From Gemmatimonadota bacterium (GTDB lineage Bacteria; Latescibacterota; UBA2968; UBA8231), in contig JABHDC010000195.1 of assembly GCA_018673255.1 (NCBI GenBank), positions 1 to 8,803 of the forward strand: a stretch of 8,803 nt of DNA, in the 5' to 3' direction. Positions 1 through 8,803 of the stretch are shown here, in pieces (position 1 is the stretch's first letter; each line of letters opens with the position of its first letter). The notes beneath the pieces were generated by a model. It was given only the letters and a program-made list of their open reading frames with translations. It ran no database searches and was not told the DNA's origin. A program made the translations under genes and the position numbers.

Positions 1-3000
1 AGGAACTGACGACCCGGACCCAGGCGCAGGTGCGTGAGGAGGCGACTCTCGGGGCCCTCACCACGAACCTCCAGGGGCAGCTGAGCGCCACGGAAGTGGC
101 CCATCGTGCCCTGGCTGCCTTCGTTGACTACCTCGACGCCCCGTCGGCCACACTCTACGTACTCGAGGTGGATGGGCGCCTGCACCGGCGAGCCACCCAT
201 GCGCTGCCACCGGCAGCCGAATCCCTGGGCACCCTCGCGGTGGGTACGGGCAGCATCGGCGAAGCGGCCCGATCCCGGAAGACCGGAATCTTCACGCCCA
301 ACGGACAGGCCCTCGAACTGGCCTTCGGCGCCGGCAGCGTGACACCGAAACAGGTGATCACCATGCCCCTGCAGGCGGGTGACCATGTCACCGGGGTCGT
401 CGAGATCTGCCTGCTCCACGAACTCGACGACCAGGGGCGGTCCTGGGTGAACAAGGCCGCTGAGGCGACGGCATCAGCCCTGCGTTTCGCCCGTGAGCGG
501 GAAGAGCGAGCCCAGGCCGACGAACGCGTGCGCCTGATCCTCGAATCCACGGGCGACGGACTGTTCGGCCTCGACGATGAGGGGCGGACCACCTTCGTGA
601 ACCCGGCCGCCTGTGAGGTTCTCGGCTACACGGCGGTCGAGCTGATCGGACAACCCCTTCACGAACTCGTCCACCACTCACGGGCTGATGGCACGACGCT
701 GCCACGCGCCGAGTGCCGCATGGGCGATGCGATCCGCCACGGGGCGCAGGTACACGTCGACGACGAGGTGCTCTGGCACAAAGACGGTCGACCCATCCCC
801 GTGGAGTATTCGGCGCGACCGATTGTGCAGGATCAGGCCGTGGTAGGCGCCGTGGTGAGTTTCCGTGACGTGACCGAGCGCCGCGAGCAGGAGGAACGTT
901 TCCGCACCGTCTACAATGCGCCTGAAGACGGCATCATGTTCTTCGATGATGAGGGGATCATCGACTGCAACGACTCTGCGGCGCGTCTGCTGGGATATGA
1001 AGATCGGACCCAGGTGATCGGTATGAGGCCCTACGAGATCTCGCCCGAGATCCAGCCGGACGGCCGACGTTCGGATGAGAAGGGGCGAGAAATGGTCGCC
1101 ACGGTGATGGCGGAGGGGTCCAACCGATTCGAGTGGATCCACCAGAAGAGATCCGGAGAGGTCTTCCCCGTGGAGGTCTCAATGACGGCGGTGACACTGG
1201 AGGGTCGGCCCGCCGCTCTGGCCCTGATACGTGATCTGACGCAGAGCCATCGTGAAGCGTTGCAGGCACGGGTCATGGCCGGATTCCGCGAGGCCATCTG
1301 GAATCTCGATACCAGCAGTGATCTGAATGAGGTCCTGAAGGTGCTACAGGATTCTCTCGGGCTACTCGGCACCAAGCACCGGGTGGTCGCCGTGAACCTG
1401 GTCGACGCCGATGTCAGTCCGGCGCGGGTCCTGTACCACACCCTCGAAGGAGACCAGTGGTTTGAGGGCCAGATGAGCGAGGCTGGTGCCGCGACGGTGA
1501 CCGGGATCTGGCATCGGGGTGAGGTCGCCTACCGTGCTGATCTGACGGCGGGTGACGCGTTGTCCTCCAGCGACCTCCAGAACGGGGGAAGCTCGACGGC
1601 TGCGGTCGGTGCGAGGCGGGAGGGCCATGTGCGGGCCAGTGTCATCGACATCCCCTTCTCCCATGGCACCCTGGCGCTCAACAGTGACGTACCCCATGCC
1701 TTTGATGATGCTGTCGAGGTGCTGGAGAATCTGTCGCGGGTGCTGGGAGAGGCCATCACCCGCTTCCGCGATCTGCAGACGCTGCGTGAACGTACTCAGC
1801 AGGCCGAATCTGCTTCCCATGCGAAGGCCGACTTCCTCGCCAACATGAGTCACGAGATCCGTACGCCGATGAATGCCGTCATCGGCATGGCCCATCTGGC
1901 ATTGCGCACAGAGTTGGATCTCAAGCAACGCGACTACGTTGAGAAGATTCATGGTTCGGCCCAGCATCTGTTGGGCATCATCAATGATGTGCTGGATTTC
2001 TCTAAGATCGAGGCGGGCAAACTCGAGGTTGAGATCATCGATTTCGAACTCGACAAGGTATTGGACAACGTCGCCAACCTGATCGGTGAAAAGACCACGT
2101 CGAAAGGACTGGAACTGGTCTTCGACATCGATCCGAAGCTCCCGACTGCCCTGCGGGGTGACCCGCTGCGTCTGGGCCAGATTCTGATCAATTATGCCAA
2201 CAATGCGGTGAAGTTCACCGAAGCTGGGTCGATCGTTGTCGCTGTCAGACCCCTGGAGACCTTGGAGCAGGGGCTGGTGGTGCGATTTGAAGTCCGTGAT
2301 ACGGGGATCGGGATGACGCCGGAGCAGCAGGCGCGATTGTTCCAGTCCTTCCAGCAGGCGGATACCTCCACGACGCGCAAATACGGAGGTACGGGGCTCG
2401 GTCTGGCGATCTCTAGGAAGCTGGCGACGCTGATGGGTGGCGATGTCGGCGTCGAGAGCGAGCCCGGGGCAGGCAGCACCTTCTGGTTTACCGCATGCGT
2501 GGGCGTGGGCGAGGCAGAATCGCGGCAGCTACTGCCGCGTCTCGACCTGCGCAATCGTCATGTGCTGGTGGTGGACGACAACGATCAGGCACGGCAGATC
2601 CTCTGCGAGATGTTGACCAGCATGACCTTCCGCGTGCGCGTAGCTGCCTCTGGCAAAGAGGCACTGTCGACGGTCCAGGAGGCCGAAGAAGCTGGTGACC
2701 CCGTGGAAATCGTCTTCCTGGATTGGCAGATGCCACCGGGCATCGATGGCATCGAGACGGCCATCCGCATGGGCAAATTGAAGCTGGAAGCGAAGCCGCA
2801 CGCCGTGTTGGTCACGGCCTATGGCCGCGAGGAAGCCTTCCAGCAGGCGACGAGTGCCGGTATCGATGTGACCCTGGTCAAACCAGTCAATCCATCCCTG
2901 CTGTTCGACGCGGCAATTCGCGCTCTGGGTGGGACGCCGGAGATGGAGCAGGCGGACGCATCTGCAACACTCGCCGGTGGTGATGTTGACCTGTCATCTA

Positions 3001-4163
3001 TCCGTGGCACGAGGATCCTGCTGGCCGAGGACAATCTGCTGAATCAGCAGGTGGCCATGGAGATCCTCACCGATGCCGGGTTGCAGGTCGATCTGGCCGA
3101 GAATGGTCGCCAGGCCCTTGAGATGGCCAGGTTGGGTGAATACGCCGTCGTGCTCATGGATGTGCAGATGCCGGAGATGGATGGCGAAGAGGCGACACGC
3201 GAAATCCGCAAGATCGAAGCGCTGGCTCAGTTGCCAATCCTGGCGATGACAGCCAATGCCATGGCTCAGGACCGTGAGCGGTGTCTGGAAGCCGGCATGA
3301 ACGACCACATTGCCAAACCCATCGACCCGGCTGAGTTGTTCCGGGCCCTTCTGCAATGGGTCCCACCGCGCACGGCGGTTCAGGACGGTGCACCAGCGGT
3401 TGTGGCGGCGTCTGCCCAGACACCGAAGGTCACCTCGACACCCGGTTCAGTGTCCAGCGCGACGCCAGATCCGACGCCGGGCTCAGTACCCAACCTCACG
3501 GCCGGGCCCTCGTCTCTAGGAATAGAGGACGTCGACGGCCTCGATGTGAAGGGCGGGCTCTCCCGGGTTCTGGGCAAGCGAGATCTGTACGAGCGCCTCC
3601 TGCGCCAATTCGTCACCGGACCGGAATCACAGACGATCGAGACGGTTCGCAGCCTGCGGGCCGAGGGTGACGCGGAAGGTGCTACACGCGCGGCGCATTC
3701 GCTGAAGGGGGTCGCCGGCACCCTGGGCGCCGGCGAGTTGCAGGAGCGGGCGGCCGCACTGGAAGCCGCACTGAAGGCCGGCACGGCGGACGTCGAGATC
3801 GAACCTTTGCTCGCCCACGTGGACTCTGAGTTGTCCCGCCTGCTCGGTGCCCTCGCAGTTGTCTTCAGTGATGAAACAGAGACGCCCTCACCAGACACCG
3901 CCGTACCGGTCACTGCGGATACGCAATCGGCGGCCGACATCGATTGGGATGCGGCGCGACGTGCGGTGAACGAACTGGAACCTCTGCTGGAGCTCGAAGA
4001 CGCGGCGGCGATGGATGTCTTCGCCGGCCACGCCGAGATCCTGCGCGCCGCCCTCGGCGCCGACGCGGGCGCCGTGGAATCCGCCACGACTGGTTGGGCC
4101 TTCCACGATGCACTAACCGCCCTGCGCGCAGCCCGTGAACGCATTTCCGGGCTGCAGGGATGA
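1..4163 (+). CDS. Hybrid sensor histidine kinase with two receivers and HPt (5' partial)
   Basis: A cytoplasmic phosphorelay kinase that should autophosphorylate a histidine and pass phosphate through receivers to an HPt histidine. Bases 1-2 finish a codon; the first full codon is at 3 and no stop lies upstream, so the gene runs in from the left. Counting from the GTG at 30: GAF 5-155, PAS 163-285, PAS 289-405, GAF-like 411-590, HisKA 596-668 with H608 in [10 protein letters not shown], HATPase 675-824 (N-box N721/N725, DTGIGM at 757, F-box at 771, GGTGLGL at 786), receiver 1 840-968 (D849, D850, D898, T929, K951), receiver 2 991-1114 (E1000, D1001, D1044, T1074, K1096), linker 1115-1165, HPt 1166-1281 with H1223 in AHSLKG, helical tail 1282-1377. 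All catalytic residues are present. There is no DNA-binding domain. It ends in an ATGA overlap with the next gene. The domain calls are firm; the signal sensed is unknown. Confidence 0.95.
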   Translation, partial: ELTTRTQAQVREEATLGALTTNLQGQLSATEVAHRALAAFVDYLDAPSATLYVLEVDGRLHRRATHALPPAAESLGTLAVGTGSIGEAARSRKTGIFTPNGQALELAFGAGSVTPKQVITMPLQAGDHVTGVVEICLLHELDDQGRSWVNKAAEATASALRFAREREERAQADERVRLILESTGDGLFGLDDEGRTTFVNPAACEVLGYTAVELIGQPLHELVHHSRADGTTLPRAECRMGDAIRHGAQVHVDDEVLWHKDGRPIPVEYSARPIVQDQAVVGAVVSFRDVTERREQEERFRTVYNAPEDGIMFFDDEGIIDCNDSAARLLGYEDRTQVIGMRPYEISPEIQPDGRRSDEKGREMVATVMAEGSNRFEWIHQKRSGEVFPVEVSMTAVTLEGRPAALALIRDLTQSHREALQARVMAGFREAIWNLDTSSDLNEVLKVLQDSLGLLGTKHRVVAVNLVDADVSPARVLYHTLEGDQWFEGQMSEAGAATVTGIWHRGEVAYRADLTAGDALSSSDLQNGGSSTAAVGARREGHVRASVIDIPFSHGTLALNSDVPHAFDDAVEVLENLSRVLGEAITRFRDLQTLRERTQQAESASHAKADFLANMSHEIRTPMNAVIGMAHLALRTELDLKQRDYVEKIHGSAQHLLGIINDVLDFSKIEAGKLEVEIIDFELDKVLDNVANLIGEKTTSKGLELVFDIDPKLPTALRGDPLRLGQILINYANNAVKFTEAGSIVVAVRPLETLEQGLVVRFEVRDTGIGMTPEQQARLFQSFQQADTSTTRKYGGTGLGLAISRKLATLMGGDVGVESEPGAGSTFWFTACVGVGEAESRQLLPRLDLRNRHVLVVDDNDQARQILCEMLTSMTFRVRVAASGKEALSTVQEAEEAGDPVEIVFLDWQMPPGIDGIETAIRMGKLKLEAKPHAVLVTAYGREEAFQQATSAGIDVTLVKPVNPSLLFDAAIRALGGTPEMEQADASATLAGGDVDLSSIRGTRILLAEDNLLNQQVAMEILTDAGLQVDLAENGRQALEMARLGEYAVVLMDVQMPEMDGEEATREIRKIEALAQLPILAMTANAMAQDRERCLEAGMNDHIAKPIDPAELFRALLQWVPPRTAVQDGAPAVVAASAQTPKVTSTPGSVSSATPDPTPGSVPNLTAGPSSLGIEDVDGLDVKGGLSRVLGKRDLYERLLRQFVTGPESQTIETVRSLRAEGDAEGATRAAHSLKGVAGTLGAGELQERAAALEAALKAGTADVEIEPLLAHVDSELSRLLGALAVVFSDETETPSPDTAVPVTADTQSAADIDWDAARRAVNELEPLLELEDAAAMDVFAGHAEILRAALGADAGAVESATTGWAFHDALTALRAARERISGLQG
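1815..2501 (+). other. Kinase core: HisKA and HATPase of gene 1
   Basis: Residues 596-824, counted from GTG 30. The phosphoacceptor H608 is followed by E and R in the class I H-box. The ATP lid is complete: N-box N721 and N725, DTGIGM at 757-762, FQSFQQAD at 771-778 and GGTGLGL at 786-792. The core looks fully active. Confidence 0.95.
2547..3371 (+). other. Two receiver domains of gene 1
   Basis: Receiver 1 (840-968) has D849/D850, phosphoacceptor D898 in LDWQMP, T929 and K951. Receiver 2 (991-1114) has E1000/D1001, D1044 in [11 protein letters not shown]1074 and K1096. Both keep every residue needed for phosphorylation. Receiver 1 has one extra residue in the loop after the aspartate (MPPGIDG instead of the usual MPGMDG). 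Confidence 0.93.
3525..3872 (+). other. HPt domain of gene 1
   Basis: Residues 1166-1281 form an all-helical histidine phosphotransfer domain. H1223 lies in [13 protein letters not shown], the standard HPt motif. A following helix (LEAALKAG) and a long closing helix fit the four-helix bundle. Confidence 0.92.
4160..4163 (+). promoter_or_regulatory. ATGA stop/start overlap, translational coupling
   Basis: The TGA of gene 1 (4161-4163) shares bases with the ATG of gene 2 (4160-4162). No good Shine-Dalgarno sequence sits at proper spacing; the only purine run, AGGG at 4156-4159, abuts the ATG. Reinitiation by ribosomes ending gene 1 is therefore the likely start mechanism. A GTG at 4178 (codon 7) is an alternative start that would still give a good signal peptide, but it has no better ribosome site. 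The overlap implies one transcript for both kinases. Confidence 0.8.
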
Positions 4164-4267
4164 CGCCCACGACCCACGTGAACCGCCTGCGGCCCAGCCT
4201 TACGTGGCTCTGGGCCCTGTCCCTGGGAGCGACCGCCGTGTTCTGCGGTGCCGGTGGTGTCTTCGCT
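4160..4267 (+). other. Signal peptide of the second kinase
   Basis: Residues 1-36 have a basic n-region (R9, R11), a hydrophobic core from about 15 to 31 and a VFA site with predicted cleavage after A36 (before HS). This places the following modules in the periplasm. An uncleaved N-terminal helix is possible. Confidence 0.75.
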
Positions 4268-7200
4268 CACAGTGGCGCCATCAGCGTTGCACCGCCGGTG
4301 ACCGGCCTCACAATCGATGGTGATCTTTCGGACTGGCCCGCAACGATTCCCGTGTCGGCCATCAGCCATGCCGAGTATGGTGATCAGCCTACCGACGACG
4401 ATGATCTGAGTGCCTGGCTTCAGGCTGCCTACAATGCAGAGCAAGGGCTCCTTTATATCGGTGTTCGGGTGCGCGACCAATCCTTCGTCGTTGACCGGTC
4501 GAATCCGAACAACTGGCAGAGCCAGGATGGTTGTGAACTCTACGTGGATCTCGGCCACGGCACCGAGCAATCCAGCGTGGTGCAGTTCGCCCTCTATGGC
4601 GATGACGTCAGCGTGGGCTCTGGCAGTGAAGTGGAACGCGGCTGGCAGCGTACGGCTGATGGGTACCAGGTCGAGTGGGCCGTCAATCTGACCAGGTCGA
4701 ACGACAGCCCTGCAGATCTGATAGTTCCCCGGAGTATCGGGTTCGATCTGTCCCTCAGCGACCGTGATGAGGACGGCACATTCTCCTGGCTCGCCTGGGG
4801 ACCTGGCACGAGCAAGTTGGCCTCCGTTGAGCGGCGCGGCGACCTGCTGTTGCTGGCTGACGAGGCGGAAGGCGTTGGTGTCCATGGTCGTGTGACCTGG
4901 GAACGGGGCGGAGCGATCGCCGGTGCAGCAGTGCGGCTGCAGTCCCTGGCAGACTCAGCTCTGTGGACGCAGGCCCACACCGACACGAGAGGCTTCTTCG
5001 ACCTCTCTCTGCCACCTGGCACTTACCAGACCCGGGTGCTGCGGGTCGAGCGGGAGATCACACTGGCGGCCGGCGTTGACGTGGTCGTCAATGTCGCGTC
5101 ACCTCCTCCTGATGGACTTGAGGTCCCTCTTGGCCCCGGGACCTCCAAGATCATTGGACTTGGCAACTGGAACCGCGACTGGCAGACGCTGACCATGCAG
5201 GACGGCCTGCCAGATGACGCGATCTCGTCGCTCCACCAGGCAGCCGACGGGGTTCTGTGGATCGGCACCGTCAATGGACGCCTGGCCGCCTTCGACGGCG
5301 AGACCATTCTCACGTATTCGGCCAAAGATGGTCTGCCGGGCGGTGCGATCCGTGCGGTGGCGTCTGACGGGGAGGGCGATCTCTGGTTCGGTACAGAAAC
5401 GGGCAACCTGGGACGGCTGAAGGCTGGGCTGCTGACCCTGTATACGGCGGCCGATGGATTGCCCGCGGCGCCGATCCAGGGCCTGCTGTTCGGCGGTGGC
5501 GGACAGCTCTGGATCGCTACTGGCAACGGACTCGTACGATTTGATGGCGGCAGCTTCACGACGCTGACCGTCGACGATGGTCTGTCCGGAAATGCCATCA
5601 GTTGCCTGGCACCGGCCGGTGGAGAGGCCCTGTGGGTGGGGACACCCGTCGGGCTGACGTACTACGACGGTGGTACCACCCGGCAGTATGGTGTCGAAGA
5701 TGGTCTGGCAGGCAATGTCATCAATAGTCTGCTGGTTGAGGCCGACGGCGGGTTGTGGGTCGGATCGGCGGGTGGGGTCCTGTCACATATCGAGAGCGGC
5801 CGAGTCACACAAACCCTGCACCTGGGCGACGGTGGCAGGGACCAGGTGCCGATCTCAGCCATCGTTGAGGATGGGCGGGGCGGGCGTTGGATCAGTACCA
5901 ATTTTTTCGGTCTGTTCCACGATGATGGCGTATCGCAGACTGCGTATGGCGGCGGCGTCGGACCGCAGGGCATGCGCATCAACGCCCTTCTCGTGGATCG
6001 AGAAGGAACGCTATGGGTCGGCACACACGAGTCAGGACTGTCGCGTTATGAGCATGGCCGGCTGCATTCACTGCGATCTGGCATCGAGCTGCCGGAGACC
6101 CGCGTCAACGACATCCTTCAGGACCGCACGGGGACGATGTGGTTCGCCACGGATGGCGATGGCCTGATCCGCCAGAGCGAGGAGGGCCAGCGCGTCTTCA
6201 ACACAACACATGGCCTGCCCCACAACGCAGTGCGCGCACTTCTGGCCGCCGACGACGGGACTGTATGGGTCGGTACGGAGGGTGGCGTGTGCCGTCTGGA
6301 GGGTGAACGCTGCGTGGCCTTGAATACGCCAAGGGCCCTGCCCGTCCAGACATGGGATCTGATGCAGGACAGGTCCGGTGCCCGATGGATCGCCACTCAG
6401 GGCCGTGTCGCCCGATATCAAGATGGTCAGTACACGCTCTATGGAACCGACGACGGGCTCATCTACGGTGATGTGCGCTGCCTTCTTGAGGACCGGCAGG
6501 GTGGCATCTGGTTCGGCACGTCAGCGGGGCTCAGCTACACACTCGATGGCCAATTCACCTCCTACACCGTCGCCGATGGCCTGGTGGATAACGACGTCCG
6601 TGATCTCGTGGAAGCATCAGACGGTCGAATCTGGGTGGCCACAAAGGCGGGTGTATGCGTTTTCAACGGCGAGACGTTTGTTCAAGCGACAACGCAGGAA
6701 GGTCTGACGGACAACGGTATTCTGGTGATGCTCGAGGATCGCTCCGGCACCATGTGGATGGGAGCCCCGGGGGGTGTCAGCCGCCTTGAGGGGGACGTAG
6801 TGCAGACCCTGGTGCCACGTGACGGTCTGGCGCCACGAAGTGTGCGCGCTCTCTGGCAGGATACGAACGGGCGTATCTGGATCGGCGGTGATGGCGGCAT
6901 CACACGCTACGAGAAGTCTGAAACTTCGCCCACGTTGCTGCTGGCCAACATCACGACCGACCGTTCCCTGGGGCCGCAGACCAACATCAGCATCCCATCG
7001 ACGCAGCCTTCCGTGGCCGTCGATCTTCGAGGCGTGAGTCTGCGGACGCGCCCCGGCGGCATGCTCTACCGCTATCGCCTTGGGGGCCCGGACACGCCTT
7101 GGCAGACGACCCAAGACCGACGACTCGAGTTTACCGAGCTGGGAACGGGTGATTACAGTCTCGAGATGCAGGCCATCGATCGGGATCTGGGCCGCTCAAG

Positions 7201-8803
7201 ACCGACGCGGGTCACTGTCTCCGTCCACCCCCCTTACGAGCAGATTGCTCTGTGGACGGTTCTGTGTCTGGCCCTCGTCGGCCTCGTCGTGGCCGGTGTG
7301 GGGATCACCCGTCGCAATCGCCAGATGCGCCATCAGGAAGAGCGTTTCCGCAGCTTTCTTGAGTTGGCCCCGGACGCCGTCATCGTTGTCGATGGTGATG
7401 GGCACATCGTGCTGGCGAATGCGCAGGCGGAGCGGACCTTCGGCTATCGCCGCGAAGAACTCCTGGATCAGCCGATCGAGATCCTCGTCCCCGAGCGTTT
7501 CCGACAGGTGCATGTGGGATACCGGGATGGCTTTCTCGCTGAGTCAGCCGGTCATGATGTACAGGAACTCAAACTGATCGCCTGTCACAAGAATGGTGAG
7601 GAGTTCCCGGTTGAGGTGGGGCTCAGTTCGATGACCACCGAGAGTGGCCAGTTCGCTTTCGCCAATGTGCGGGACATCACCGAGCGGCTCAAGCAGCAGG
7701 CAGCCCTGGCAGAGGCCGAAGAGCGCAGCCGCCTGCTGCTGGAATCGGTGGGCGAGGGCGTACTTGGCATGGATGAGATGGGGCGTGTCACCTTTCTGAA
7801 CCCGGCAGCCACGCAGATGCTGGGATACGCCGCCGACGAACTGCTGGGCCGCCCCATCCATTCGACCCTGCATCACTCACGGCCCGGTGGCACCGAGTAT
7901 CCAGTGGAGGAGTGCCCTATGCATCGGGCCTGCACTGAGGGTGTGACCGTACGTGCCGATGATGAGACACTGTGGCGCAAGGATGGCAGCGCTCTGGCCG
8001 TTGACTGTACCGCCATGCCGATCCACGACGGCGACGACCTGAGGGGGGCGGTCATCACCTTCCGGGACATCTCAGAGCGCAAAGCGGCAGAGGCCGCCCT
8101 GCGCCACCAGACGGATGAACTGCAGCGGGTGAGTGCAGAACGCGAGACCAAGGCGGCGGAGGATGCCAGTCTCTCAGCTCTGGCCCGCAACATCCAGGGA
8201 GACCTGACCGCCGCCGAAGTTGGCGAGGGTGTCCTTGCCAACATTGGCGATCACCTGGCCGCACCGGTCGGTGTTCTGTTCGTGGTGACCGATGAGGGTG
8301 ATCTGGAGCGTTGTGCCGGCCGTGCTCTGCCGCCCGAGGCTGAGACCTGGACGCGATTCGCCCTGGGATCGGGTAGTATCGGCCAGGTGGCCCGGACGGA
8401 GAAATTGTCGCTGTTCAAGCCGAATAGCGGTGCTACACCCGTCACCTTTGGCTTCGGCCAGCTCGCACCGCAGCAGCTCGTGACGGCGCCCCTTGTGGTT
8501 GACGACAGCCTGGTCGGTGTTGTCGAGTTGTGCCTGTTCACCCCATTGAGCGAATCGCAGTCACACTGGCTGACGACGGCATGCCGAATCGCTGCCGGCG
8601 CCCTGCGACTGGCCCGGCAGGCTGAGGAGCGAGCCGCTGCCGAGGAACGCACGCGGCTGATTCTGGAATCTACCGGGGATGGGTTGTTCGGCCTGGACCT
8701 GGACGGTCACGCCACCTTCGTCAATCCTGCGGCCTGTGCCATGCTCGGTTACAGTGCCGATGAACTGATCGGTCGATCCCTGCACGAACTGGTGCACCAT
8801 ACC
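4160..8803 (+). CDS. Membrane sensor kinase, CBM9-like/14-repeat propeller/Y_Y_Y/PAS-GAF (3' partial)
   Basis: The frame is open from ATG 4160 to the last base (1548 codons), so the 3' end is outside the window. Layout by residue: signal peptide 1-36; CBM9-like domain about 48-233; carboxypeptidase-regulatory-like beta-sandwich 239-314; fourteen propeller repeats 342-922; Y_Y_Y domain 924-1028; transmembrane helix 1029-1050 followed by basic residues (TRRNRQMR); PAS 1062-1176; PAS 1189-1307; coiled linker; GAF 1336-1484; third PAS from 1498, cut by the edge. The topology is one periplasmic sensor of about 990 residues joined by a single helix to cytoplasmic signalling modules. This is the plan of hybrid two-component system (HTCS) polysaccharide sensors, where ligand binding at the propeller changes kinase activity. 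HisKA and HATPase are not seen but are inferred downstream from family and from the paralogous gene 1. The family call is firm. Sugar binding is inference from the CBM9-like module. Confidence 0.93.
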   Translation, partial: MTPTTHVNRLRPSLTWLWALSLGATAVFCGAGGVFAHSGAISVAPPVTGLTIDGDLSDWPATIPVSAISHAEYGDQPTDDDDLSAWLQAAYNAEQGLLYIGVRVRDQSFVVDRSNPNNWQSQDGCELYVDLGHGTEQSSVVQFALYGDDVSVGSGSEVERGWQRTADGYQVEWAVNLTRSNDSPADLIVPRSIGFDLSLSDRDEDGTFSWLAWGPGTSKLASVERRGDLLLLADEAEGVGVHGRVTWERGGAIAGAAVRLQSLADSALWTQAHTDTRGFFDLSLPPGTYQTRVLRVEREITLAAGVDVVVNVASPPPDGLEVPLGPGTSKIIGLGNWNRDWQTLTMQDGLPDDAISSLHQAADGVLWIGTVNGRLAAFDGETILTYSAKDGLPGGAIRAVASDGEGDLWFGTETGNLGRLKAGLLTLYTAADGLPAAPIQGLLFGGGGQLWIATGNGLVRFDGGSFTTLTVDDGLSGNAISCLAPAGGEALWVGTPVGLTYYDGGTTRQYGVEDGLAGNVINSLLVEADGGLWVGSAGGVLSHIESGRVTQTLHLGDGGRDQVPISAIVEDGRGGRWISTNFFGLFHDDGVSQTAYGGGVGPQGMRINALLVDREGTLWVGTHESGLSRYEHGRLHSLRSGIELPETRVNDILQDRTGTMWFATDGDGLIRQSEEGQRVFNTTHGLPHNAVRALLAADDGTVWVGTEGGVCRLEGERCVALNTPRALPVQTWDLMQDRSGARWIATQGRVARYQDGQYTLYGTDDGLIYGDVRCLLEDRQGGIWFGTSAGLSYTLDGQFTSYTVADGLVDNDVRDLVEASDGRIWVATKAGVCVFNGETFVQATTQEGLTDNGILVMLEDRSGTMWMGAPGGVSRLEGDVVQTLVPRDGLAPRSVRALWQDTNGRIWIGGDGGITRYEKSETSPTLLLANITTDRSLGPQTNISIPSTQPSVAVDLRGVSLRTRPGGMLYRYRLGGPDTPWQTTQDRRLEFTELGTGDYSLEMQAIDRDLGRSRPTRVTVSVHPPYEQIALWTVLCLALVGLVVAGVGITRRNRQMRHQEERFRSFLELAPDAVIVVDGDGHIVLANAQAERTFGYRREELLDQPIEILVPERFRQVHVGYRDGFLAESAGHDVQELKLIACHKNGEEFPVEVGLSSMTTESGQFAFANVRDITERLKQQAALAEAEERSRLLLESVGEGVLGMDEMGRVTFLNPAATQMLGYAADELLGRPIHSTLHHSRPGGTEYPVEECPMHRACTEGVTVRADDETLWRKDGSALAVDCTAMPIHDGDDLRGAVITFRDISERKAAEAALRHQTDELQRVSAERETKAAEDASLSALARNIQGDLTAAEVGEGVLANIGDHLAAPVGVLFVVTDEGDLERCAGRALPPEAETWTRFALGSGSIGQVARTEKLSLFKPNSGATPVTFGFGQLAPQQLVTAPLVVDDSLVGVVELCLFTPLSESQSHWLTTACRIAAGALRLARQAEERAAAEERTRLILESTGDGLFGLDLDGHATFVNPAACAMLGYSADELIGRSLHELVHHT
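4301..4858 (+). other. CBM9-like (carbohydrate-binding family 9) domain
   Basis: Residues about 48-233 fit the CBM9_1 pattern. The entry strand is IDGDLSDW (52-59). The central strand is LYIGVRVRD, with Y99. A tryptophan (W119) precedes the DGCELYVD strand, with acidic residues D123, E126 and D130. The domain closes with a beta-rich stretch containing FSWLAWGPG. In enzymes this fold binds sugars, and in many bacterial surface proteins it is a fused accessory module. Here it is the outermost periplasmic part of a sensor kinase. Binding function is inferred, because family members outside enzymes are poorly characterised. Confidence 0.72.
4874..5101 (+). other. Carboxypeptidase-regulatory-like beta-sandwich domain
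   Basis: Residues 239-314 carry the usual signs of the fold: an opening HGRVTW strand, then AGAAVRLQS, then [15 protein letters not shown], then a strand ending in VVVNV. The TDxxGxFxxxxPPGxY pattern is typical. It probably acts as a structural spacer between the CBM9-like domain and the propeller. Confidence 0.75.
5183..6925 (+). repeat. Fourteen tandem two-component-regulator propeller repeats
   Basis: Residues 342-922 divide into 14 units of 39-43 residues, starting at residues 342, 384, 426, 467, 508, 550, 593, 636, 678, 719, 758, 799, 840 and 881. The consensus is roughly a DGL turn, a hydrophobic strand, then DGxLWIGT, then GLxRxDG. The tryptophan of the LWIGT-like strand is present in all 14 units. 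The DGL turn is lost in units 6, 7, 8 and 10. Fourteen units fit two seven-bladed propellers (342-635 and 636-922), the known arrangement in HTCS sensors. The repeats are diverged in DNA sequence, so this is a protein-level repeat, not a recent expansion. Confidence 0.92.
6929..7243 (+). other. Y_Y_Y domain
   Basis: Residues 924-1028 follow the last blade and lead directly into the membrane helix. The core has LYRYRLGG (969-976), a W at the expected place in PDTPWQ, and a closing [11 protein letters not shown] strand, as in the Y_Y_Y family. In HTCS proteins this immunoglobulin-like domain passes the conformational or dimerisation signal from propeller to membrane. Confidence 0.88.
7244..7309 (+). 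other. Single transmembrane helix
   Basis: Residues 1029-1050 ([20 protein letters not shown] and two more) form a hydrophobic helix. Arginine-rich sequence follows ([13 protein letters not shown]), consistent with the positive-inside rule and a cytoplasmic C-terminal half. Confidence 0.9.

Noticed and set aside
30..32. GTG as the true start of gene 1
   Set aside because: The frame is open upstream, there is no ribosome site, and the alignment with gene 2 continues into the linker before it.
42..680. Recent duplication or assembly artefact linking the two ends of the window
   Set aside because: The matching segments differ at very many synonymous positions and about half of the residues, so they are old paralogues and not a copied stretch of DNA.
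1362..1967. A 201-codon minus-strand open frame inside gene 1
   Set aside because: It lies antisense to the GAF-like and HisKA regions, shows no domain pattern and has no supporting ribosome site or gap between genes.
4100..4200. A promoter or terminator between the two genes
   Set aside because: The genes overlap by four bases and no hairpin with a T-run or clear -35/-10 pair is visible there.
4235..4246. Possible lipoprotein cysteine at C29 of gene 2
   Set aside because: The residues before it (AVF) do not fit a lipobox, since the -1 position is Phe. The VFA site a few residues later is a better signal peptidase I site.
3380..4885. A 501-codon open frame on the minus strand across the gene 1/gene 2 junction
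   Set aside because: It is antisense to well-supported kinase domains, spans the end of one real gene and the start of another, and its translation is Ser/Ala/Arg-rich with no recognisable motif. High GC commonly leaves such antisense frames open.

Overview
The window is a single strand-specific stretch of high-GC coding DNA (roughly 60-65% GC by eye) with no intergenic space. It holds two very large, co-directional sensor histidine kinase genes on the + strand. Both are cut by the window edges: the first lacks its 5' end and the second lacks its 3' end. There are no RNA genes, insertion sequences, CRISPR arrays, promoters or terminators that I can support.

Region 1 (1-4163) is the C-terminal 1386 codons of a hybrid histidine kinase. 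The order is GAF, PAS, PAS, a second GAF-like domain, HisKA (His at 608 counting from the GTG at 30), HATPase, two receiver domains, an Ala/Pro/Thr-rich linker, an HPt domain and a conserved C-terminal helical tail. It carries a complete His-Asp-His phosphorelay but no DNA-binding output. The reading frame is open to the left edge and alignment with gene 2 implies more protein upstream.

Region 2 (4160-8803) starts with an ATGA stop/start overlap and runs open to the right edge (1548 codons seen). It encodes a signal peptide, a CBM9-like carbohydrate-binding module, a carboxypeptidase-regulatory-like beta-sandwich, fourteen two-component-regulator propeller repeats (two seven-bladed propellers), a Y_Y_Y domain, one transmembrane helix, then cytoplasmic PAS, PAS, GAF and the start of a third PAS. 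The kinase core is expected just beyond the window.

The GAF-PAS segment of gene 1 (42-680) and the last 639 bases of gene 2 (8165-8803) align without a gap over 213 residues, about half identical. The two genes are therefore tandem paralogues, and gene 1 probably also has a propeller-type periplasmic sensor upstream of the window. The pair looks like a hybrid two-component system that senses an extracellular ligand, plausibly a glycan or its breakdown products, and feeds a phosphorelay whose output protein is not in view.

The organism is a high-GC Gram-negative-type bacterium with a periplasm. Proteins of this style (propeller plus Y_Y_Y sensors, CBM9-like modules, long PAS/GAF chains) are common in Acidobacteria, Bacteroidetes-related and candidate-phylum genomes recovered from environmental samples. 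I cannot assign a taxon from the sequence alone.
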